64,000 nucleotides of DNA from Parastagonospora avenae f. sp. tritici 18332-5. Taxonomy: Eukaryota; Ascomycota; Dothideomycetes; Pleosporales; Phaeosphaeriaceae. The notes below the pieces were generated by a model. It saw only the letters and a list, made by a program, of their open reading frames with translations, had not been told where the DNA came from and searched no databases. Position 1 is the stretch's first letter, and the number at the start of each line of letters is the position of its first letter. Of this stretch, positions 20,772 to 30,945 are shown piece by piece. The stretch is from positions 1-64,000 of the forward strand of contig JAFJTR010000125.1 in assembly GCA_022559985.1 (NCBI GenBank), in the 5' to 3' direction. The translations under genes and the position numbers were made by a program.

Positions 20772-23701
20772 ATGGCGTCGCCGCCGCCCGTAGAAGACCA
20801 GGCTCGCCTGCTTGAAGATGCCCTCGCCGTGGTTCGGCAGCAGACAATGCTCATGCGACGCTGCCTGGAGACGCCCGGCAAGTTGATGGATGCGCTCAAG
20901 TGCAGGTAAGAGCTGCCATACAGCATGACACGTGCATTTATATGTACTCGTGATACTGACAACACAATCGCATAGTTCGACCCTCGTCTCGGAGCTGCGC
21001 ACAAGCAGCCTCGGCCCCAAGCAGTACTATGAGCTCTACATGGCCGTCTTCGATGCCCTGCGCCATCTGGCCGTCTACCTCCGTGAGAATCACCCCGTAA
21101 ACCACCTCGCCGACCTGTACGAGCTCGTCCAGTATGCCGGGAATATCATTCCCCGCCTGTACCTCATGTGCACCGTCGGCACCGTCTACATGGCCATTGA
21201 GGATGCGCCCGTCAAGGAGATCATGAAGGACATGATGGAGATGAGTCGCGGAGTCCAGCACCCCATTCGTGGCCTGTTTCTGCGCTACTATCTCGCCGGC
21301 CAGGCGCGTGACCACCTCCCAGAGGGCGAGGGCGAGGGGCCCGAGGGCAACTTGCAGGACTCGATCAGCTTCATTTTGACCAATTTCGTGGAGATGAACA
21401 AGCTCTGGGTGCGGCTGCAACATCAGGGACATTCGAGGGAGCGCGAGCAACGGACGAAGGAGCGACAGGAGCTGCAGCTTTTGGTGGGGAGCAACTTGGT
21501 CCGGCTCAGCCAGCTTGTGGATCTGGAAAACTACAAGAAGATCCTCAATCCTCTGCTGGAGCAGATTGTACAATGTCGGGATGTTTTGGCGCAAGAATAT
21601 CTGCTTGAGGGTGTGTCTGAATATAGGCTTCTGGAAATTGAGCTAACATGCAGTAGTCGTGACCCAGGTCTTCCCCGACGAATTCCACCTACACACCCTC
21701 GACCAATTCCTCTCCGCCGTCGCACGATTGAACCCTCACGTAAACGTCAAAGCGATTGTGGTTGGCTTGATGGACCGCTTGTCTATGTATGCGCAGAGGG
21801 AGTCGGAGTCTGAAAGTCCGGAGCAACGCAAGAAGACCGAGGAGGAGTCAATAGCAAAACTTCTCGAGCAGATGCGGATAGCGAAGGAGAAGAAGGAGAC
21901 CGAGCCAGAACCTGCCCCAGCACAGCAAAATGGCGATTCGTCCGAAGCACAACCTGACGGAGAAGAAGCGCAAACCGAAGCATCGTCAGTAACAGCAGTG
22001 TCGGTCGCGGATACTGAGGCGACCGAGACAGATGGCGTGGTAGAGAAGAAACGCGGCATACCGAGCAACGTCAAGCTGTTCGAGATTTTCCACGAGCAGG
22101 TCCAGACGCTGGTCAAGCTGCAAAGACTACCTATTCAGGATACGATTGGGTTGCTTGTATCACTTGCGAACCTTGCCTTGTAAGTCAAGTCTATCCACTG
22201 CGAATTGCTCATCTAATTCGACCAGAAACATCTACCCCGAACGCCTCGACTACATCGACCAAGTCCTCACATTTGCCAACCAAAAGGTGGGCGAGTATCA
22301 GAACAGTGCCGACCTACACTCGCAAGCCACCCAGAGCCAGATCCTCAGCCTCCTTCTCGCGCCCATCAAGACATACGTGTCTCTCTTCACTGCACTCGCA
22401 TTACCCAACTTCATCCCACTCTTGCATTCGCAACCATACCCAACGCGGCGAGCAGTAGCTGGCGAGGTTGCAAGGAGTCTCATGCGAAACCAGACCTACA
22501 TTGCCTCGGTAGAGAACCTGGAGAGCTCATTAGAGATCCTCAAGGTGCTTATCCGGGAAGGCATCCAACAAGCCACCGGATATCCAGGTGGGCCAATTCA
22601 AAGACGAGCGCAGGAGACGGATGAGACGATAGAAGAACAAGGCTGGCTTGCGCGGATAGTGCATTTGATCCGTGGCGAGGACAATGATACTCAGTTCAAG
22701 GTAAGATGCACTATCAGCTATGTAATTGACATTTCTAACACGAGTCCCAGCTCCTTCAAACGGCGCGCAAGGCCTTCGCTGATGGTAATGAGCGTGTAAA
22801 GTACACCACTCCTGCGATCATAACAGCGTCCCTCAAACTCGCCCGGCAATACAAGAAGCGCGAGCACTTTGACGATAATTGGCAATCGCAATCCTCTGCA
22901 CTCTACAAGTTCATGCACAACACCCTCTCAACCCTCTACACCCGCGTCAACGGCTCAGCCGATCTCTCCCTTCGTCTCTTCATTGCATGCGGTCAAGTCG
23001 CAGATCAGAACAACTTTGAAGAGGTCGCATACGAGTACTTTGCGCAAGCTTTCACGATATACGAGGAGGCCATCAGTGATTCGAGGGCGCAGTTTCAGGC
23101 TGTCTGCGTTATCGCGAGCGCATTGCATACGACGAGGAATTTCGGCAAGGAAAACTACGACACGCTGATCACAAAGTGTGCGCTGCACGGAAGCAAACTG
23201 CTCAAGAAGCCGGACCAGTGTCGCGCGGTCTATCTTGCGAGTCACTTGTGGTGGGCGACCGAGATTAGAGCATTGGGAGAGGAGGACCCGAAGAATGTAA
23301 GTCGTTCACAGTAACCAGGCCGTGATCACTTACTAACTATCATAGCTCTACCGCGATGGCAAGCGCGTGCTTGAATGCTTACAACGTGCGCTACGTGTGG
23401 CCGACGCATGCATGGATGCCGCAGTATCTGTCGAGCTCTTCGTTGAGATTCTCAATCGATATGTCTACTACTTCGACCAGGAGAACGATGCTGTAAGTGT
23501 CACACCAGCCCTCACCACACCTCCTCTAATAGTATACAGGTCACGACCAAATACCTCAATGGCCTAATCGAGCTCATCCACTCGAATCTGCAATCCAATG
23601 AAAACGCATCCAGTCTCGAGAACCCCAGAAAACATTTCCAGCGCACTCTAGATTACATATCGAGCAGAGAGTACGAAGGCGTTGTGACAGCTGCGAAATG
23701 A
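20772..23701 (+). CDS. VPS35: Retromer cargo-binding subunit Vps35
   Basis: Seven exons (20772-20905, 20976-21610, 21657-22179, 22226-22700, 22751-23296, 23346-23492, 23540-23701) encode 873 residues, all in phase. The N-terminal part carries PRLYLMCTVGTVYM near residue 104; PRLYL is the Vps26-binding motif of Vps35. VTQVFPDEFHLHTL and NIYPERLDYIDQVL are further family blocks. A Glu/Lys-rich low-complexity insert (about residues 300-380) lies between helical repeats. Vps35 is the alpha-solenoid scaffold of retromer on endosomes and returns receptors to the Golgi. The second intron ends in CAGTAG, so two acceptors three bases apart are possible. Confidence 0.95.
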
Positions 23702-23978
23702 GAGGGGGAGCAAAAGTGTGCCGCGATCATTATTTAATTTCGAGATGTTGTACGGGATCAGCTCCTTGTACGATGACTTCGCTGGGGAGAGGGGCGAACT
23801 AGGTGCGCGCTTTTAGTATATAGCATTTTGGGAGCAATATGATAAGTGTGGGAGAGCCAGTACAAGTCGGATTGCAGTGATCTAGGGCGGTGAAGAGGTA
23901 TCATTCACTACAAACAAGGACAGCCAAAGATCACTCGTGTCCAGGGACCATCTGATGTCTGCTCGGTTGACGGAGATG

Positions 23979-23986
23979 TATATAAG
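23979..23986 (+). promoter_or_regulatory. TATA box TATATAAG
   Basis: First of five TATA boxes in this gap. It lies about 55 bp upstream of repeat copy 3, the same spacing as the TATA box at 656 to copy 2. Confidence 0.4.
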
Positions 23987-24033
23987 CTCTCCCTTGGATC
24001 ACCACCTCTCTTCCTCAGCACAAACTCACACTT

Positions 24034-24074
24034 CTGTTCTCCGAAACTGGAAGTCCCGGTTTCTCATGTCTTCG
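24034..24074 (+). repeat. Diverged repeat motif, copy 3
   Basis: It contains CCGAAACT and TTTCTCATGTCTTCG and aligns loosely with 106-143 and 717-754. The similarity is weaker than between copies 1 and 2, so membership is tentative. Confidence 0.3.
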
Positions 24075-24091
24075 ACTTTGGCTCTTTCTCC

Positions 24092-24165
24092 TCTTCAAAG
24101 AACAAGACATGAAGACCCACATGTCTTTTCATCGATTCCTTTTTTCCTCTACAAAAAGGGGACAT
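24092..24165 (+). repeat. Motif pair TTCAAAGAAC ... CTACAAAAA, unit A
   Basis: TCTTCAAAGAAC is followed about 55 bp later by CTCTACAAAAAGGGGACA. The same order recurs at 25108-25186 with similar spacing. A shortened form, CTCAAAAAGAACACATGAAGA, lies at 24393-24412. Confidence 0.4.
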
Positions 24166-24440
24166 CAAATCGAAGGACGTTCTGTTCCACGCCTCTTGTC
24201 GAAAAAAACTCTATTTTTTTGCAGCTTCAATAGAGGCACTAAACATGGACAAATGTTCCTGTTCAAAACCAGACCATGGTCAACACGTGACTGAGTCTGA
24301 GCCTTTCCAAAAACGCAACAACCAAAGCTGTAATGTGTGGTTCAAAAAGACTCCGCTGGACGGCGTATGAGATTTGTGTGTGGACTTCTTCGCTCAAAAA
24401 GAACACATGAAGAGGTGATGGCAAAATCTGCTCCCCAGGA

Positions 24441-24448
24441 TATAAAGA
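24441..24448 (+). promoter_or_regulatory. TATA box TATAAAGA
   Basis: Second TATA box of the row. It is followed by a pyrimidine-rich leader-like stretch and an ATG at 24506. Confidence 0.35.
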
Positions 24449-24805
24449 TACTTATCGCGCGCTGTCCTGACTTCTTTACTACACGCCTTTTTGCGCAGCA
24501 CAAAAATGGCAAAGGAACCATGGGATGTGGTGTGTTGCTGCTCGTTCTGCCCCCGAAAACACTTCGCAACAATGACCGATGTGCTTTTCCGCAACGACCT
24601 AGCACATACAGAAACATCCGTGTCGAGTGTTATATGGTCTATGGCATTCTCGCTGTCCCAAAAGACGCCAAGTGTCCCAGCATGATTGGAAAGAGCTATG
24701 TCACAACAATATAACAACGACCGAGGTCACCGAAAATACCGGAGCTTGCCGATACATGGCCGATAGCTATCTATGTCTACCTTCATGCGGCGTTTACTGC
24801 TTGGG

Positions 24806-24813
24806 TATATAAA
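24806..24813 (+). promoter_or_regulatory. TATA box TATATAAA
   Basis: Third TATA box of the row, followed by CT-rich sequence and an A-rich tract at 24865-24882 just before an ATG. Confidence 0.35.
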
Positions 24814-25107
24814 CTTCTACATCGCTGCTGGTCTTCCTTATGACAAACTTATGCGCCACTTCTCTAAAAAAAAACAAAAAACATGGAACCTGTCGGTTGA
24901 CCGGGTACTGGATGGGTACGCCAAAAGGTGAGCAGGCAAGATGATTCTGTTGATTACTTGACTACTACCCTCTCTCTCCTTGCGGAGAAGGAGGGTTCTT
25001 ATCTACATGTAGCCCCTTGGCGCACAGACTGTATTGAGCCGCAATTGCGCCGTGAATTAAGCCGTACTTGAGTACGGACAGAACAGAAGTATGTCCTGAA
25101 TTTTGCT

Positions 25108-25186
25108 CTCTTTTCAAAGAACTTTCCGAGGTCTTGTATGTGTTCTCTGCTCGAGCACGTCTTCTTTTCTACAAAAATGACAATGG
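25108..25186 (+). repeat. Motif pair TTCAAAGAAC ... CTACAAAAA, unit C
   Basis: CTCTTTTCAAAGAAC is followed about 50 bp later by TCTTTTCTACAAAAATGACA. This matches unit A at 24092-24165 in order and approximate spacing. Confidence 0.4.
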
Positions 25187-25293
25187 CGGTTCGCGATGTG
25201 TGGCGGAGTTTCGGTCACTTTCTATAAACGGTCACAAGTGAGACTATGTTCTTACAAACTGCGTTCTCTTCTAAAAAGGGGATACTTTGGTGT

Positions 25294-25410
25294 CTATGAG
25301 TTGAGGGGAAATATTTTCTTGCGGACGTATTCAAAGTTTGGCTCTTCGCGTACATGACTTGCTGCCACTAGACCAGAGGCAAACGCTACAAGCGCGAGAG
25401 AAGACAGCAT
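25294..25410 (-). CDS. Possible 38-residue secreted peptide
   Basis: The frame begins MLSSLALVAFASGLVAA, a good signal peptide, and continues with a short charged tail (HVREEPNFEYVRKK). The only nearby TATA-like sequence is about 22 bp upstream on this strand, too close for a normal start site. It may be a chance frame, a first exon, or a relic. Confidence 0.2.
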   Translation of the reverse strand: MLSSLALVAFASGLVAASHVREEPNFEYVRKKIFPLNS

Positions 25411-25903
25411 GCATCTCAGCTGCTGGCAGGTTATATAAAGCTTGCTTGCACTTGACTTTTCCCTTGTGACATATTCTTCAGTTGAGCCTTGAAAGCTCAA
25501 AACCGAAAGGTCATGACGACTCCTGCATGATTTTCCGGGCGCAACTCTATACAAAATATGATGGGCAAATAATCAGGACTCCTTCACGGTCCCGGTCACG
25601 TAAAGTGTTCTTCACGTAGTATTAGGACAGTTGTGCTATATATTGCTCAGTCACTCAGTCATGAGAAGCGGATATGTCCGGGTGTCTACGATGCGTTAAT
25701 TCACTCTTGATGGTGGGCGTACAAAATCTCCAACTCTGCATTAATGTGAAATATCATGAGTAAAAGCGGAGATTTTCGGTCGTAATATATAAAAGCGCAG
25801 CTGAGGAAATACCCCATGACAGTGACGCTCGAGTAAAACAGAGAGGAAAGCTGCATTGTTAGACGATACATCAGTAGCTAACTCGCAAGCCATCATCGCG
25901 CAC

Positions 25904-26658
25904 TTAAAAAGGAAGCTTCAACGGTCCGTCATAGAACTGCGAGCGATTCTCATATGAGAAATCAAGTCCAATGCACATCAGCTGAGTCAACAGCTTGCTA
26001 AAGTGGCGGTCCGAGTACTCGATGAACATTTGAATACCTATGATCGTCAGCATCCCTCTCTCAGACGAACGAAATCAAACTTCTTGAACTTACCGCATCC
26101 CGCCCCTCCAGCTGTCCAAATTTCTGCGCCCTCAAAGTGCCCCTTCTCAACAACCCACCTCTGATCCACCCACTCAACCTGGGGTATCAACGCTACCGCC
26201 CTAGGAATCATCGCGCGGTTTGTAGTCGCCTTCTTGCCATCCAGCACGCCGCTCCTCGCCAACCACATGGCGCCTGTACACGTGGTCATAATGACCTTTG
26301 TCTTCAGACTCGCCTCCTTCAAGAACTCCAGACTCGCCGGAGCCACCGTCGCCGGGTTCGGCCCGCCAATCAGCAAGATGTCGAGATCACGCGGCGCGTT
26401 CTCGTACGTGTGTGTCGGCTGGACGAGCGTCTTGGGTGTCATCCACGAGGTCTCGAGCGAGGAGGAAATGTATAGGAATTCCATGGGCGTGGCGTGTGCC
26501 AACAGTGGCTTGAAGGCGTGGTCGAGCTCGATGCTGATGGCCAGGATTTCGGGCGTGTGGGCGCCCAAGATGTCGAGGCCTGCGAGGTCGAGCATTTGCA
26601 CTTGTTCGAAGAAGACGCCGACGCGAAGGGGCTTTTTGGTGGTGTTTGGGGCGGACAT
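25904..26658 (-). CDS. DJ-1/PfpI (ThiJ) family protein
   Basis: Exons 26658-26094 and 26037-25904 encode 232 residues. The class-I glutamine amidotransferase-like fold is shown by RVGVFFEQVQMLDLAGL at the N-terminus, DILLIGGPNPATV, and the nucleophile elbow MTTCTGAMWLARSGVLDG, in which the Cys is the family nucleophile. Splicing restores WTAGGAGCGIQMF near the end. Fungal relatives include isonitrile-hydratase-like and glyoxalase-III-like enzymes; the exact reaction is unknown. Without the intron the protein would end early, so the second exon matters. The gene lies downstream of the CorA-like gene on the same strand, 348 bp away. Confidence 0.85.
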
Positions 26659-27006
26659 GGCTAAGGTGAAGGGGATGGAGGTACTGAGAATACTGAGGAT
26701 GAGAGTTATCAGATGCTTTGTGAAAGATGTTGTGACTGGTATAGAAGTGATTACACACTGTTGGTTTCAAAAAGCTGCTTTATACACAACGGGGCGATGG
26801 TCGGATGATGACTGTTCTTCTGCTCTGGAATACCTCCTTGCAAAATTGATGCAGCAGGTGATGTAACAGTGAGTGCTTAAAAAGGCACAGGATCTGTGTC
26901 GATGTAATGGCAAATGAATGTGGGAAGGAATCAGCTCATTTATAGTGTTGCGTTACCATACTTGAGCGGAACGGATGTTACGAATTCTCCGTGCCGCCCA
27001 GAACGG
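26659..27006. other. Intergenic, upstream region of the DJ-1/PfpI gene
   Basis: 348 bp between two minus-strand genes. No specific regulatory site is called. Confidence 0.4.
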
Positions 27007-28898
27007 TCAGAGGGTCCACCACGCTATGTGACGGATGCGCCGTTGCCAGGACATTGACGGCGTAGCGGAAGCACGGGATACCGTCTTTTCCAGCCTGTTG
27101 GCCCGCCAGTAAAGCCAGATGCTGAAGACTAGGATTGTAAGAGGTATGGTGGCGGCGAGTAGAATCCACCACTGCCGCGATACGCTTATCCCGTCACTGT
27201 CGAAGTCAAAGAACGTCGTGCTAAGTACTGCAGAAACGAATGTGCCGGGTAGGAAGAGCATTGTCATTGCGGCAATCGTGATCATTGATGCAGAGTCACG
27301 CTGCGTTTGTTCCGCGACCTTCGAGCGGGTCAATGAACGTCAATCTACAATAGGCTCGATCGTCCCAGCACTGGCTCAAACATACCTTTGCAGTTAAAGA
27401 TGCTATCTCAGTACTGTTACGCGACTCTCTTTGGTTTGTGAGATGAAAAAGCTGTTAGTATGGTGTCAGTAGACATGCTGATGTGGAGTTTCAATCAGTC
27501 ATACTCACAAGGTTGATGCGAAGATTTGTCCTTTCATGGTATGTTCTCGCCCATCGCACGAAAACGTCGCACTGCGATGAGAACAGGTCAAAAGATTCGC
27601 GAATATCTACGGTACTGTCGACAATCCAGACGGGATTCTGCGACTCTAACGTCTCCATGTAGATGTCATATGTACTGCGCAAGAACTTCAATTGCAGGTA
27701 GAAGTCCGTACAGTCTTGTCCCAGTGTAAGCCAGTGTCTGGAGAGTTTGTGCAGCGCAACAGTTGATGAGTGGTAGTCGATGTTTCCGTCTTCGTATTGC
27801 CCTTCCTGAGTCAATGATTAGCCTCGCGAGTGCTTTCTGCATCTTCAAAATATGCGGGTACCTACATAGTTCTGAAGTAACTGTCTTCGCTGATTAATAT
27901 TAGCTTGCCATTGCCCCGAACTTTCGTTAGCGACCAAGGTGTCAACGAAGAAGTCTCGATATACAATGTTCGGTTCAACCTTCATCGCCAAACGCAGTCT
28001 TTTCATCGCAGTAGAGGGGTAGTTGATGCAGAAGTACGTCGTTCGATGCTGACCTCGAACACAGTGGATGTAGCCGACACCATTGTCCCAACCACATCGG
28101 TACTGGTAGCAATATTCTGGGCGTATTTTGTCAGTGACAAGCACTTTTGAGTTCTCAATTATACGAACCGAAAGATGTGAGCGTTTTGCCATGATTGTAC
28201 CGTGCATATTGTTGGTTAGCCATTCTCGACCAATTCCCGTGCTTTGAGTAGAGATTCGTCAGGAGCACATCTGACAGTCCAGCTTTGCGAAGAGTGCGAA
28301 TCGTTTCAGGACGAATGTTGAAATTACCGGGAAGCCATCCAGCGTCTGTTGTTCGCGTGCTCAGAAAGCTAAAATCATATATTCAGTTCTTGCTTTGACC
28401 AGATCGGACCATGGCGGCCGGTTCAAGTGCACGAAACATGATTCATCGGTGCCTAAAGTTCCAGAGTCTTGTTCTCTGTTCACTTGGTGGGATGGACATA
28501 CCACATTCGAATTGAGCGGTCTTCAGGCCCATCTTCAGGTAGCTATCCTGCGTTATTATATATCACGCAAACAGAAAGAAATATATCACATACCTGCAAA
28601 AGAGCCCCCAAATTGTCGTCGCTAACATGGTGCTCCCAGTCTGACACGTTCATAAGTATGTTCAACTTATTATGAGTGCCGTTGAGTACTCACGAGGAGT
28701 TGCTGCTGCCATGCAAAGCACATCGACAGTAGACCCGCTTTCTACTAACTGACTCTGCCCAAGACCCCATGCAATGAGATTTTGGTCTTCGATGTCAGGT
28801 CGATTTGCAATATTGTCACGGGCAAGGCTGTCGTCGACGTCGTCCGATGGAGGGACAGTATCTGGCCAGTACAACCAATCAATCTTGCGGCGGGGCAT
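27007..28898 (-). CDS. CorA-like membrane protein (fungal Mg2+ transporter-like family)
   Basis: A multi-exon gene reading MPRRKIDWLYWPDTVP at the start. Next come STRTTDAGWLPGNFNI, then YRCGWDNGVGYIHC with FCINYPSTAM, a helical stretch LSRHWLTLGQDCTDF, and the conserved AEQTQRDSASMITIAAMTM. The last part has two membrane segments: MLFLPGTFVSAVLS and QWWILLAATIPLTILVFSIW. This is the fungal CorA-like pattern, in which LPGTFVSA stands where classical CorA has GMN. Transport is therefore inferred, not shown. The first intron (GTGAGT..CAG), the one restoring FEYCYQYRCGW, and the last two, with a TACTAAC branch point, are clear. The intron before STRTT has no standard donor in phase; a weak donor (AT/GTCCAT) would keep the frame. 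Confidence 0.75.
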
Positions 28899-29164
28899 GT
28901 CGTTATACGTATTTCTGGTTCAATAACTAGAGGAAACAAGACTCAGTGTGTTTAGTTTTGTCGTGTTCTGATGTTCATGTTCAGCCGCAGGCCGCCAGCA
29001 GACCATTGTGGGAAGCTGCGTTGACTGATGCGCGCCTTTCCTGTTCAAGCTTGGACTCGCTGACCTGCATATTTCGTCTCACGAAGCAAGTGTTGGTTTG
29101 TGCGACAGTATCGATAAGCAGCCAGCTGTGTTCCATTCCATGTACTGGCGATACAACGAGATTT

Positions 29165-30805
29165 TTAGACCGGGCACTCGACTAGGATCGCGCCATCCTC
29201 CGACCTCATCAACGATCCATATCGGACATATTTGGAACGCCATATCTCGACCGCTTCATGATCCTTGCCATTACATCGATACCACCGCTCATAGTCCTCC
29301 AGAGGCACGTCGAGGTCTACATTCATCCTCCCGTTTTCGTTTCCGGTTCTCCGATACCTCTGGTGCAGCTTGAGGTTCCTGAAGATAGTCAGATTTCAGA
29401 GTGCTCACTAATGCGTGATAGTAACCCTAGAATGAGAGACTATACTCACCCTCAACCTCTCGCTTTCGCTTGAAGTTCGGTTGAGTCTGGCGACCATAGA
29501 AGACAGCTTAACGGTAGCCGTTTCGCATGCGGCGATGGACGTATGATTCACTCTTAGGGTTGTCGGTACGGTCGCGCTATTGACCGGCCTACTCAACATT
29601 GGCGTTGAAACGGAGTTGATCGTCTGATTACTCTCAGTCTTGCGTTTCGGCCAAAGCGAAAGCAGAGGTACTGTATGACTGTTCACTGTCGCAGACCCTG
29701 GAGTTGGTAGAGCTTTGCCAATATCTTCATGCTTCGAAGCAGGTGTTTCGCGAGGATCGACCGAAGGGAGTTGGGATCTGACTGGCGGACTCATTGAGGT
29801 TGCGAGAATATGGTTCCATGATTGCGGCGATGACAGACTCTCATCGGACTGGCCAAGGCGCGAGGACATGGTCCACGAGAGAGGGGTTGGCGTTCGGGGA
29901 GCTTGTTCAAGAGAAGACCCGAGAGCAGGTTTTGGCGATTGCATTGGGATCGAACGCGTGCCTTTCCCATTGGTGGTACTGCCGTGGGGCGTAGAAGCTT
30001 TGCAAAGGCGTGGTCTCTCGAGTAGGACCTGTTGCGGACTGTCGAACGATACCCGATACTGAAGCGTCTTCATCATCTGCGGCTCAGGCTCAGGTGCTCG
30101 ATCAGAGTTTCTAGTCTGTACCCTCGTAGCCCATAGAAGTCTTGCAGCTCTGCGATTCTCGAGCTTTTCCCACTTGCTCCAGCCCTTTCGAAAGCATGAG
30201 GGCATCGGAATGCTCTTCCAGACATTTCCTGCTTCGCTGATGCAGGTTTGCGGGAGGACCGAAACGTCGTGAATCCACTCCTTGCCTCCATAATAGACTC
30301 GACGATAGAACCTTTGGCAGGCTGCATCGAACTGATTGCGCCAGGGTGAGCCCTTGTAGTAGAGGAAGGTATAACGGAGGGCGGCCAAAGCGACGGCGAG
30401 CGAAGTGATGAGGTACCTTGCGGGGACACAGTAGTCAGTATCGAATTCACATGTGGAGTTAGGATCTGCGAACTGACCATTTGCCAGACCAGTCTTGGGA
30501 CTTCTCATGAGGCTTTCCTGCGTGTTGATATAACTGAGCGGTAACATGAACGGCGCTCTCGCTGTCGAATTTTGGTAATTGAAGGCTGTCACCGACCTCT
30601 GCGGGTATGGCGACAAGGCCGAGCATGATGTTAGCTCTCGCTGTACTCGCTGTTGAGCTCGTGTGGCACAGATAATGAGAGGCAGAGGAAACATGAACCT
30701 TGATGATTGCATGTGGAATAATGCAAGATCAGCGAAAGGACTGCTATAACGATGTTGGATTAGTGACCATGCGTTCATGTGGTGTTGTGAGAGGATGGTT
30801 GTCAT
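29165..30805 (-). CDS. Hypothetical protein with one membrane segment
   Basis: Exons 30805-29457 and 29378-29165 give about 520 residues. The start is uncertain because the first ~100 residues have no clear signature and may include wrongly read intron. One strong membrane helix is ITSLAVALAALRYTFLYY near residue 140, preceded by a Cys pair in TCEFDTDYC. Beyond it the chain is basic (about residues 150-240), then long, Ser/Pro-rich and probably disordered. The second exon ends in an acidic, aromatic segment (DLDVPLEDYERWYRC) that reads as a folded domain. The donor used, AG/GTTGAG, is not consensus, but it is the only one that opens this frame. The family is not recognised. Confidence 0.55.
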
Positions 30806-30945
30806 GGGATGGAGGTAAATCGGGAGGTGCGGAACTACTGGTCTGTTGCCAAATCGCCTATTAACTTGGATTGGAAGTCACTGCTCAGATTCCCACTTCC
30901 ACAAAACAAACCACGCTTTGTAACTTCCTTGTAATGAAGTGCTGC

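Larger units (their letters stand above)
23702..25903. other. Gene-poor stretch with a row of TATA boxes and diverged repeats
   Basis: About 2.2 kb without a recognisable gene. Plus-strand TATA boxes occur at 23979, 24441, 24806, 25432 and 25786, roughly every 350-630 bp. Between them recur short motifs: TTCAAAGAAC-like at 24094 and 25113, ACATGAAGA at 24107 and 24405, and CTACAAAAA/CTAAAAAGGGGA-like at 24149, 25169 and 25271. Frames after each TATA box are short and unrelated to known families. Together this looks like an old tandem or dispersed array that has decayed. Confidence 0.5.

Noticed and set aside
24337..24714. 125-residue plus-strand frame in the TATA-rich gap
   Set aside because: No family signature; an opposing frame of similar length covers the same bases. 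A coding role is not supported.
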